Source of the DNA: Halarsenatibacter sp964462585
GTDB taxonomy: Bacteria; Bacillota; Halanaerobiia; Halanaerobiales; Halarsenatibacteraceae
Direction of reading: 5' to 3'
Assembly: GCA_964462585.1 (NCBI GenBank)
Contig: CAYXAK010000028.1
Span: forward strand, 1 to 23,521
DNA: 23,521 nt
Shown here: in pieces, positions 15,317 through 22,271 of the stretch
Numbering within the stretch: position 1 is the stretch's first letter
Layout: every line of letters begins with the position of its first letter
Notes under the pieces: generated by a model
The model's input: only the letters and a program-made list of their open reading frames with translations
The model's database searches: none
Told to the model about the DNA's origin: nothing
Program-made: the position numbers and the translations under genes

Positions 15317-16750
15317 GTGGAAAAGCTTAAAATACTGCAGGTAAGCTCAGAAGCTGCTCCCTATGTAAAATCAGGTGGGCTGGGTGATGTGGTGGGATCT
15401 CTGCCCGGGGCCCTCAAGGATTTAGATCACGATGTGCGCTGCGTTCTGCCCGAATACAATCAGATACCTCTCAAATATCGCAGCCGGCTGGAACATATCT
15501 GCCATTTTCGCACAGATGTTGTCTGGCGCGATGAATATGTGGGTGTAAACCGCACCGTTAAAGACGGTGTTCCCCATTATTTTATCGATAATAAGGAGAA
15601 ATTCTATCGCGATTCACTCTATGACTCATATGACAGGCATGTGCAGTTTACATTTTTTGTCAGGGCTGTGCTGGAGATGCTGCCCAGGCTGGATTTCAAG
15701 CCTGATATTATTCACTGCCATGACTGGCAGACGGGAATTCTCCCCCTGCTGCTGCATGATAATTACAGACAGTTTCCCTTTTACAGTGATATAAAAACAG
15801 TCTATACAATTCACAACCTCAAATACCAGGGTGTTTTCGGACCGGAGATAATAGAGGACACACTGGGCGTGGATCGAAGTCACTGGCAGAGCGGCCGCAT
15901 CAGACATCAGGGCAATGTCAACTTCATGAAGGCCGGCATCAATTATGCCGATAAAATAACCACCGTAAGCCCCACATATGCCCGGGAGATAAGGACTTCC
16001 GATCTGGGCGAGGGACTCGATTACGCCCTGCGCATGCGCGGGGACGACCTGGAGGGCATTATCAACGGCATCAGCTACAGTGAATTCAACCCCGCCCTGG
16101 ACGATGAGATCTTTGCCAGCTATGATATCGACAATTTTCAGGGCAAGGAGGAGAACAGAAGGGGACTTTTAAGAGATGTGGGCCTGCCCGTGGACTGTGA
16201 GGGTCCGATTATGGGCTTTGTGGGCAGGCTTGTTGAGCAGAAGGGGATTGAGCTGTTCCAGGGTATCGGCGATGATATAGTTGACCTGGGTTTCAATCTC
16301 GTGTTTTTGGGGAGCGGCCGCTCCGATTATGAGGATTATCTCCGCTATCTTGCCGGCAGATATCCCGATAGTGTGGCTGCGGAGATTAAGTATGACTTCA
16401 CACTGGCCCGGCGGATATATGCGGGCAGCGATTTCTTCCTCATGCCCTCGCTATTTGAGCCCTGTGGACTGGGCCAGATGATCGCCATGAGATACGGCAC
16501 TGTGCCGATTGTCAGGGAGACGGGAGGTTTGAAGGATACTGTAGAAAATTATGACGGAGAAGACGGGACCGGATTCACCTTTGCCGATTATTCCCCTGAA
16601 TCTCTGCTCTCCGCTCTGGAAAGTGCGGCTGAGCTGGCAGAGAACAGGGAGGAACTTAGAGAGCTGCAGAGAAGTGTTATGAATGAGGATTTCAGCTGGC
16701 AGAGATCGGCCCGAAAATATGAAGAGCTCTACAAACAGCTGCGAGAATAA
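15317..16750 (+). CDS. glgA: Glycogen synthase (ADP-glucose dependent)
   Basis: The start is GTG at 15317 after GAGGTGAT; the nearby ATG at 15312 is out of frame. The 477-residue GT5 enzyme adds glucose from ADP-glucose to growing alpha-1,4 chains. It shows the ADP-glucose lysine K18 in VKSGGLGDVVGSLP, the HCHDWQTGILPLLL and VYTIHNLKYQGVF segments, and the C-terminal site SLFEPCGLGQ with E381, followed by VRETGGLKDTV. The length is standard (about 475). It diverges from glgB and may head a rightward run with the Gls24, hydrolase and dihydrolipoyl dehydrogenase genes. The gap to the next gene is 33 bases, without a visible terminator. Confidence 0.97.
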   Translation: MEKLKILQVSSEAAPYVKSGGLGDVVGSLPGALKDLDHDVRCVLPEYNQIPLKYRSRLEHICHFRTDVVWRDEYVGVNRTVKDGVPHYFIDNKEKFYRDSLYDSYDRHVQFTFFVRAVLEMLPRLDFKPDIIHCHDWQTGILPLLLHDNYRQFPFYSDIKTVYTIHNLKYQGVFGPEIIEDTLGVDRSHWQSGRIRHQGNVNFMKAGINYADKITTVSPTYAREIRTSDLGEGLDYALRMRGDDLEGIINGISYSEFNPALDDEIFASYDIDNFQGKEENRRGLLRDVGLPVDCEGPIMGFVGRLVEQKGIELFQGIGDDIVDLGFNLVFLGSGRSDYEDYLRYLAGRYPDSVAAEIKYDFTLARRIYAGSDFFLMPSLFEPCGLGQMIAMRYGTVPIVRETGGLKDTVENYDGEDGTGFTFADYSPESLLSALESAAELAENREELRELQRSVMNEDFSWQRSARKYEELYKQLRE

Positions 16751-16783
16751 AAGCGCATCTCCTGCAGGAGGAGGCTTAATTTT

Positions 16784-17200
16784 ATGGTTGAACCAGAAAA
16801 TTCAGAGCTGGGTGAGATGAATATAGAGAGTGATGTGCTGGGTATCGTGGCCGGCATCTCGGCTACAGAGGTCGAAGGGGTAGCGGCTATGAGCAGCGGT
16901 TTTGCCGGCGATATAGCCGAGATGCTGGGCAGGAAAAATCTTTCCCGCGGTGTGAGTCTGGAGGAGACTGAGGAAGGAGTGGTCGTCGATTTAAACCTCA
17001 TCGTGGAATATGAGGTCGATATTCCCCGTGTGGCCCGCAGTGTGCAGAAAAATGTGCTGGAATCGCTGGAGAAGATGACAGGGGTCGAGGTCAGGGCTGT
17101 GAATGTAAACGTTTTGGGGATAGATATACCCGAGTTCTCTTCAGGCGGGAAAGAAAAACAGGATGAGAGCGAGGAGGAGACAGAAGAACAACAGCTATGA
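16784..17200 (+). CDS. Asp23/Gls24 family envelope stress protein
   Basis: This acidic 138-residue protein has the Asp23 domain pattern. ISATEVEGVAAMSSGFAGDI (about residues 26-45) is followed by GVVVDLNLIVEYEVDIPRVA and a terminal EVRAVNVNVLGIDI strand. The last 15-20 residues are Glu-rich and probably disordered. Members of this Bacillota family are abundant cytoplasmic proteins that associate with the membrane and respond to cell-envelope or alkaline stress; the molecular role is poorly known. GGAGGAGG precedes the ATG. The final bases overlap the start of the next gene (ATGA), which suggests translational coupling. Relatives often sit near nusB or acetyl-CoA carboxylase genes; placement after glgA is less usual as far as I know. 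Confidence 0.92.
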   Translation: MVEPENSELGEMNIESDVLGIVAGISATEVEGVAAMSSGFAGDIAEMLGRKNLSRGVSLEETEEGVVVDLNLIVEYEVDIPRVARSVQKNVLESLEKMTGVEVRAVNVNVLGIDIPEFSSGGKEKQDESEEETEEQQL

Positions 17201-17967
17201 AATCATTATTGAAGGGGATTTACAGTGCGGTTTTTCGCCCGAAGGTGATCATTCCCCTGCTCTTATTTCTGCTGCTGATAGCCGGGGGAATTTTTTTCTG
17301 GCTGCAGCAGAGCCTGCCGGCCGGGGAAAAAGCCGAAGAGTATCTGGCCGGCGGTGAAAATGTGGAGGTCAGAAGAGAGGACGATCTGATCGAGTTCTGG
17401 CCGATCGAGGCCGGAGATATCTCGCGGGGGATAATATTCTATCCCGGGGCCCAGGTGGAGGCTGCGGCCTATGCCGGTATGGCCTACAGGCTGGCCGAGC
17501 GCGGTCATCCGGTCTTTCTGGTGGAGATGCCCTTTCAGATAGCTCTTCTGGACTGGGAGAGGGCGGCTTTTATAATCGACGGCCGGGAAGATACAGTGGA
17601 TGAATGGGCTCTTGTCGGTCATTCCCTGGGGGGCGCCATGGCCAGCAGATTCATAAGCCGGAATCAGCCTGCTGCCGTAAAACATTTGATTCTTCTGGCC
17701 GCCTATCCCTCTGGCGATGATGATATATCCGGCAAGGATGTTGAGGTTCTCTCGCTCTACGGCAGTGAAGATGGTGTGATGAACCGGGAAAGGCTGGAGG
17801 AGAGAAAGAACCTGCTGCCCCGTGATGCTATCTTCGAGGAGATTTCCGGTGCCAACCATGCCGGTTTTGGAGATTACGGTGAGCAGTCCGGTGATGGAGA
17901 GCTCAAAATGACCCGGACAGAACAGCAGGAGCTGGCGGTGGAATTGATTTTAGATTTTATAGATTAA
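17197..17967 (+). CDS. Membrane-anchored alpha/beta hydrolase
   Basis: This 256-residue protein has a basic N-terminus, one hydrophobic helix (about residues 17-37) with no clear signal peptidase site, and then a small alpha/beta hydrolase domain like Pfam Abhydrolase_5. Catalytic residues can be placed as S143 in the elbow LVGHSLGGAMAS, D192 in YGSEDGV and H221 in GANHAGFGDYG. The segment GIIFYPGAQVEAAAYAG holds the oxyanion region. Such proteins are esterase- or carboxylesterase-like; the substrate is unknown. The domain should face outward if the N-terminus stays inside. The ATG overlaps the stop of the Gls24 gene by four bases and uses GAGGAGG inside it. The shared translation suggests a linked envelope role, which is inference. 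Confidence 0.88.
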   Translation: MKSLLKGIYSAVFRPKVIIPLLLFLLLIAGGIFFWLQQSLPAGEKAEEYLAGGENVEVRREDDLIEFWPIEAGDISRGIIFYPGAQVEAAAYAGMAYRLAERGHPVFLVEMPFQIALLDWERAAFIIDGREDTVDEWALVGHSLGGAMASRFISRNQPAAVKHLILLAAYPSGDDDISGKDVEVLSLYGSEDGVMNRERLEERKNLLPRDAIFEEISGANHAGFGDYGEQSGDGELKMTRTEQQELAVELILDFID

Positions 17968-18003
17968 TGGATTAACTGTTATATATTCGGGAGGTGCAGG
18001 ATT

Positions 18004-19410
18004 GTGGAAAGCGATAGAGATTATGATATAGCGGTTATAGGCGGTGGTCCAGGAGGTTATGTGGCCGCACTTAAGGCCGCCCGCAGTGGTGCAGATGTGG
18101 CCATGATAGAGAAGGAGAATGTGGGAGGGACCTGCCTCAACTGGGGCTGTATTCCCACCAAAGCCCTGATTCACTCGGCCGGGCTGTACAGGGATATATC
18201 CTCGGCCCGCCGGCATGGCATAGATGTCGGTGATTTTTCTCTCGATTACTCCAGAATGAGCCGGCGCAAGGATGGAGTTGTTAAGCGTCTGGTGAGAGGG
18301 ATCGAACATCTTCTCGATAAGGCCGGTGTCGATCTCATCGAGGCCAGGGGTGAGCTCCTCAGTTCGGATCTCATAGAGCTGGAGGGAGCTGCTGAAGATA
18401 TTCAGGCCATAGGTGCCGATAATGTCATAATAGCCACGGGCTCTAAACCCCTGGAGCTTCCCATACCAGGAGGTGATCTGGACGGTGTTCTCGACAGCCG
18501 TGATCTCCTCTCACTGACGGAGCTGCCGGAGAGTATGGTCATAATCGGTGCCGGCATAATAGGCATGGAGTTTGCCAGCCTTATGGGCAATCTGGGCTGT
18601 GAGATAACGATCCTGGAGATGGAGGATCAGATTCTGCCCGGTCTGGATGAAGATGTGGCTGAAGAGCTGACAAATATAGCCGGACGCAGGGGGATTGAGA
18701 TCAAAACCGAGAGCACGGTCCGTAAGATCGAGAGAGATGAGGAGGGGCTCGAAGTACACTTCGAGCATGGGGATGAAGCTGAGTCATCCTCTGCGGAAAA
18801 AGTCCTGTTGGCTGTGGGTCGAAAACCCAGCCTCTGCGGTATAGATCCCGAAAAGCTGGGAATTGACCATGATGCTGACAGGGGCGGTATAGAGGTGGAT
18901 GAGAGGATGCAGACCTCTCTTGACGGTGTATATGCTGTGGGAGATGTCACCGACAGGATGCTTTTGGCCCATGTTGCCTTCCACCAGGCCCTGGTGGCGG
19001 TGAAGAACATAATGGGTGAGGAGTGCAGGATGGATTACAGTGCAGTCCCCAGTGTGATATTTACCGATCCCGAGGTGGCCGTAGTCGGCCTCAGTGAGGA
19101 GGAGGCGGAAGAAAAGAACTTTGATTACAATACAGCTCGCTTTCCCTTCAGCGCCAATGGCAAGGTATTAGCCGCAGGAGAGCGCCGTGGTTTCATCAAG
19201 ATCATCTCCGAGCAGGATAGCGGCAGAATTCTGGGCTGTGCGATTGTGGGGATACATGCCTCAGATATGATAGCATCCCCGGCCCTGGCTTTAAATAACG
19301 GTCTTACGGCCCTGGATATTGCCGATACGATCCATGCCCATCCCACCACAGCCGAGGTTATACACGAGGCCGCTCTCATGGCCGCTGAGGGAGAGGCACT
19401 GCACAGCTGA
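18004..19410 (+). CDS. lpdA: Dihydrolipoyl dehydrogenase
   Basis: The start is GTG at 18004 with GGGAGGTG just upstream. The 468-residue flavoprotein has an FAD Rossmann loop VIGGGPGGYVAA (about residues 11-22). The redox disulfide is C44/C49 in GGTCLNWGCIPTK. It also has an NAD-binding loop IIGAGIIGMEFASLMG, AVGDVT for the flavin and the catalytic His/Glu pair H446/E451 in HAHPTTAEVIHEA. It reoxidises protein-bound dihydrolipoamide with NAD+ as E3 of 2-oxoacid dehydrogenases, the glycine cleavage system or acetoin cleavage. None of those partners lies in the window, so its complex cannot be named. It follows the hydrolase by 36 bases, possibly in the same transcript. It is not mercuric or glutathione reductase, judging by the motifs. 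Confidence 0.93.
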   Translation: MESDRDYDIAVIGGGPGGYVAALKAARSGADVAMIEKENVGGTCLNWGCIPTKALIHSAGLYRDISSARRHGIDVGDFSLDYSRMSRRKDGVVKRLVRGIEHLLDKAGVDLIEARGELLSSDLIELEGAAEDIQAIGADNVIIATGSKPLELPIPGGDLDGVLDSRDLLSLTELPESMVIIGAGIIGMEFASLMGNLGCEITILEMEDQILPGLDEDVAEELTNIAGRRGIEIKTESTVRKIERDEEGLEVHFEHGDEAESSSAEKVLLAVGRKPSLCGIDPEKLGIDHDADRGGIEVDERMQTSLDGVYAVGDVTDRMLLAHVAFHQALVAVKNIMGEECRMDYSAVPSVIFTDPEVAVVGLSEEEAEEKNFDYNTARFPFSANGKVLAAGERRGFIKIISEQDSGRILGCAIVGIHASDMIASPALALNNGLTALDIADTIHAHPTTAEVIHEAALMAAEGEALHS

Positions 19411-19427
19411 TATACCGGTCGATAAAT

Positions 19428-19456
19428 TTGCTATTTGCAGGTTAAAATGTTATATT
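19428..19456 (+). promoter_or_regulatory. Promoter of the encapsulin operon, with overlapping inverted repeat
   Basis: A -35 box TTGCTA (19428-19433, 4 of 6) and -10 box TATATT (19451-19456, 5 of 6) are spaced by 17 bases, predicting a start near 19463 and a leader of about 90 bases. TTAAAA (19442-19447) and TTTTAA (19456-19461) form an inverted repeat around the -10 that could be an operator. I saw no clear Fur or PerR box. Confidence 0.5.
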
Positions 19457-19555
19457 TTTAATGAGAGTGTGATCAACAGATTATGGCTGATTCTGTCGGA
19501 GTGTGAGCCTGGAAGCTCAGGCAGGAAAAATTAATAAAAAGCAGGAGGGAAAAAC

Positions 19556-19906
19556 ATGTCTGAATATCATGAGGAACAGGAGGATCTTTCACAGGAGGCT
19601 ATCGAATACCACCGCATAATCCAGAGCGTAATCGAGGAACTGGAAGCTGTCGACTGGTATAATCAGAGGGCTGATGCCACCGATGACGAGACAGTGCGCA
19701 ATATAGTCGCTCACAATCGAGATGAGGAGATCGAGCATGCCTGTATGGGCCTGGAATGGCTGCGCAGAAACAGCGATGTCTGGGATGAACATCTGAAGGA
19801 ATTTCTGTTCACAGAAGAGGAGATAACCGAGATAGAGGAGCACGGAGAAGATGAGGAACATAGCTCAGAAGATGGCGGTTCTCTCGGCATAGGAAATTTA
19901 GATTAA
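19556..19906 (+). CDS. Encapsulated ferritin-like protein (encapsulin cargo)
   Basis: This 116-residue two-helix protein belongs to the EncFtn family, which forms a ferroxidase only as a multimer and loads iron inside an encapsulin shell. VIEELEAVDWYNQRADA and AHNRDEEIEHACMGLEWLRR match the family. By alignment to the described Rhodospirillum rubrum protein, the di-iron ligands are E28, E58 and H61 and the metal-entry acids are E27 and E30, with W34/Y35 conserved. After a Glu/Asp-rich linker the protein ends in GSLGIGNLD (108-116), a classic cargo-loading peptide that binds the inner shell wall. AGGAGGG precedes the ATG. The shell gene follows after 19 bases, the canonical order. Confidence 0.95.
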   Translation: MSEYHEEQEDLSQEAIEYHRIIQSVIEELEAVDWYNQRADATDDETVRNIVAHNRDEEIEHACMGLEWLRRNSDVWDEHLKEFLFTEEEITEIEEHGEDEEHSSEDGGSLGIGNLD

Positions 19907-19925
19907 GCTAAAGGAGGCGATAAAA

Positions 19926-20708
19926 ATGGTCGATATTTTAAATCGCGATCTGGCTCCCATCCCCGCTGAAGCCTGGGAGTTTTTGGATGAAGAGGCTCTG
20001 GAGGTTCTGGAGAACAGGCTGGTCGGCAGGAAAGTCGTTGAGGTATCAGGCCCTCACGGTCTGGAAGCAGCTGCGGTTAACACCGGCCGCCGTGAAGAGA
20101 TGAAAGGGGTTTTCAGCCGTCGGAAATCGCTGCCCCTTGTAGAGGTGGAGATTCCGATCACGATGCCCCGGGCTGAACTGGAAGCTTTTGCCCGCGGTGC
20201 TGAGGATGCTGACAGCGATCCCGTGCGCGAGGCTGCTGAGAAAGCCGCCCGCATAGAAAATCAGGCGATATTCCAGGGTCAGGAAGAGGCCGGAATAGAG
20301 GGCATAATTCCCGCTTCCGAGCACGATGCTATCGAGGTTGAGGAGGATAGAGACTCTTTCTTCTCTGCCATCTGGAATGCACGGCGCGCCCTGGATCTGG
20401 AGAATGTGCCGGGGCCCTATCACCTGGTGCTCGGCGACAGACACTATCAGCTCTTAAATGAGCTGGAGTCAGCCTGCTATCCGCTCTTCAGGAAGATCGA
20501 GGGTCTTCTGGGCACGGATATCATCTATATGCCCGAACTGGAAGATAAAGGTGTTCTGATGGCTGCCGGCGATTTCTATAAATTATACCTGGGCCAGGAT
20601 ATCTCACTTGGCTTCAAGAACAGCGATCAGGAGAAGCTGGAGCTCTTCCTCTTTGAGAGCTTCACATTTAAGATAGATGCTCCGGAAGCTGCTGTAGTCC
20701 TGGAATAA
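19926..20708 (+). CDS. Family 1 encapsulin shell protein
   Basis: This 260-residue protein has the HK97-type shell fold of family 1 encapsulins. The N-terminal helix (NRDLAPIPAEAWEFLDEEA) holds cargo in other members. GRKVVEVSGPHGLEAAAVNTG, IENQAIFQGQEEAGIEGI, GPYHLVLGDRHYQLL and the final FESFTFKIDAPEAAVVLE are family hallmarks. The length is close to Thermotoga maritima encapsulin, which suggests a 60-subunit T=1 cage of about 24 nm. With the ferritin-like cargo just upstream it should store and mineralise iron in the cytoplasm and limit oxidative damage. AAGGAGG precedes the ATG, and a 12-bp hairpin follows the stop. Assembly size is inference from length. Confidence 0.95.
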   Translation: MVDILNRDLAPIPAEAWEFLDEEALEVLENRLVGRKVVEVSGPHGLEAAAVNTGRREEMKGVFSRRKSLPLVEVEIPITMPRAELEAFARGAEDADSDPVREAAEKAARIENQAIFQGQEEAGIEGIIPASEHDAIEVEEDRDSFFSAIWNARRALDLENVPGPYHLVLGDRHYQLLNELESACYPLFRKIEGLLGTDIIYMPELEDKGVLMAAGDFYKLYLGQDISLGFKNSDQEKLELFLFESFTFKIDAPEAAVVLE

Positions 20709-20733
20709 TCCAGGAGCAGTATAAATAAATGAC

Positions 20734-20762
20734 AATTCCGGCGGGGGATTCCCGCCGGAATT
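20734..20762. terminator. Hairpin terminator between the encapsulin and rtcB genes
   Basis: Perfect 12-bp arms aattccggcggg (20734-20745) and cccgccggaatt (20751-20762) flank a 5-base loop. Both outward sides are T-rich (tttct rightward; ttatttat-like leftward), so it can end both convergent transcripts. Confidence 0.8.
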
Positions 20763-20803
20763 TCTATTGCTGCAGTCATCCAATCTTTTAGATCATCCCT
20801 CAT

Positions 20804-22141
20804 TCATCCCTTTAAAACCACCAGAGGGTTGAGCTGTGCTATGGGATAGGCCAGCTGGCTTTCAGTGATGGAGGAGATGACCGCCGTTATATCCTTATAG
20901 GCCAGAGGTGATTCGTCCAGTATATTTTCACCGCTGGAGGAGGTGCTTTTGACCTCCCCCATGCTCTGGCGGTGGCGTTTTTGGGAGATGGTCTTTTTGG
21001 CCTGTGTGCGGCTCATCCTGCGACCCGCACCGTGAGCTACCGACTCCAGGGCGAGAGCGGTGTATTCGGTATCCATCGATTTGACCACAAAGCTTGAGGT
21101 CCCCATCGAGCCGGGTATTAAAGCCCTGCCCTGCCGGGGTAGATGTGTGGCACCCTTGCGGTGGATCAGAACTTCTTCCTCCTTCCCCTCGATCAGATGC
21201 CTTTCCCGGCGTGCTATATTGTGTGTGTGATCGTAATAGAGGCGGAAGCTGCTGTGGGGAAACAGCTCCTGCCAGGTCTCCTCCAGCTTGCGGGTAAGAA
21301 GCTCACGGTTGGCATAGGCAAAATTGGCCGCACAGCCCATGGCCTGGAGATAATTCTGACCTTCGCGGCTCTCCCCGGGAAAGTAGGCCAGATTTTTGCG
21401 GGGGAAGCTGAGATCAAATTTGTGGGCCTTATCCTTGGCTTCCTGGGAATAGTCCTTGCATATCTGATGTCCGAACCCCCGGGAGCCGGTGTGCAGCATG
21501 ATGACCAGCTCGCCCTCGCTGAAGGGTGTCTCATCCTCGGTCGAGGCCACCACCTGCAGTTCCAGAAAGTGGTTGCCTGAACCCAGGCTGTTCAGCTGGG
21601 TTATACCCCGCTTGAGGGCCTGTTTTGAGACTGCAGAGGGATCGGCAGGGGAAAAAGAACCTCCATCCTCACAGTTTTCGACAGCACTTTCCGGTGCCAG
21701 GCCCATCCTGATCAGAGCCGGTATTCCTCTGCCTATTATCTCCCGGAATTCTTTGCGGGAGAATTTGAGCTGGGAACCCTCGCCCAGACCGGCCGGAACT
21801 GTGCGGGAGAGCATCTGGAGCATCTCATCCTCTCTCCCTTTGATCTCATCGGCCTTCATACCGGTCTGGATCAGACGCACGCCGCAGTTGATGTCAAAGC
21901 CCACAGCTCCGGGAGAGATCGGCCCTGAAGGAGCTGATGCCATCACACCTCCGATGGGCAGTCCATAACCCTGGTGCAGATCAGGCATGCCGACCACAGC
22001 TCTGACACCCGGCAGCTGAGCGGCTGTGAGAAGTTGAGTCAGCGCCGTCTCCTCTATATCTTCATATATTCCCTGGGAGGCAAAGAGCTTAACCTCACAT
22101 TTTCTTTTATCTTCGGCGGGATAATTATAATATATCGACAT
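20804..22141 (-). CDS. rtcB: RNA-splicing ligase RtcB
   Basis: This 445-residue protein belongs to the RtcB family, which joins RNA 2',3'-cyclic phosphate or 3'-phosphate ends to 5'-OH ends using GTP and Mn2+. The metal and catalytic residues align with the archaeal enzyme: D83 and C86 in GFDINCGVR, H191 in LGSGNHFLE, H217 in LHTGSRGFGH, H307 in HTHNIARRE and the guanylated H370 in AHGAGRRMSR. HRKGAT near residue 327 and the terminal LNPLVVLKG are also typical. The length is slightly below the archaeal 480. GGAAGGAGG precedes the ATG. No archease, RtcA or RtcR gene is nearby, so its RNA substrate (damaged tRNA or rRNA, for example) cannot be inferred. Confidence 0.95.
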   Translation of the reverse strand: MSIYYNYPAEDKRKCEVKLFASQGIYEDIEETALTQLLTAAQLPGVRAVVGMPDLHQGYGLPIGGVMASAPSGPISPGAVGFDINCGVRLIQTGMKADEIKGREDEMLQMLSRTVPAGLGEGSQLKFSRKEFREIIGRGIPALIRMGLAPESAVENCEDGGSFSPADPSAVSKQALKRGITQLNSLGSGNHFLELQVVASTEDETPFSEGELVIMLHTGSRGFGHQICKDYSQEAKDKAHKFDLSFPRKNLAYFPGESREGQNYLQAMGCAANFAYANRELLTRKLEETWQELFPHSSFRLYYDHTHNIARRERHLIEGKEEEVLIHRKGATHLPRQGRALIPGSMGTSSFVVKSMDTEYTALALESVAHGAGRRMSRTQAKKTISQKRHRQSMGEVKSTSSSGENILDESPLAYKDITAVISSITESQLAYPIAQLNPLVVLKG

Positions 22142-22176
22142 CTTTTTAACCTCCTTCCAGGATTGCTGTCAGTTTA

Positions 22177-22185
22177 ATTGTAACA
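22177..22185 (-). promoter_or_regulatory. Possible extended -10 promoter for rtcB
   Basis: On the minus strand the element TGTTACAAT (TGn plus a 5-of-6 -10 box) lies about 36 bases ahead of the rtcB ATG. No good -35 box is seen, which is acceptable for extended -10 promoters. Confidence 0.35.
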
Positions 22186-22271
22186 TTTCTGATGCAGGAG
22201 AACCAGTTAAAGTTCTGGAAATAGCTCCTGAAATTCCAATTTATAGAGGGCAGAAAAGAGGGTGAGATATT

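Noticed and set aside
19503..19522. Small alternative hairpins (tgagc/gctca or gcctg/caggc) in the encapsulin leader
   Set aside because: Only 5-bp stems, not resembling a known riboswitch or an iron-responsive structure, and within chance expectation.
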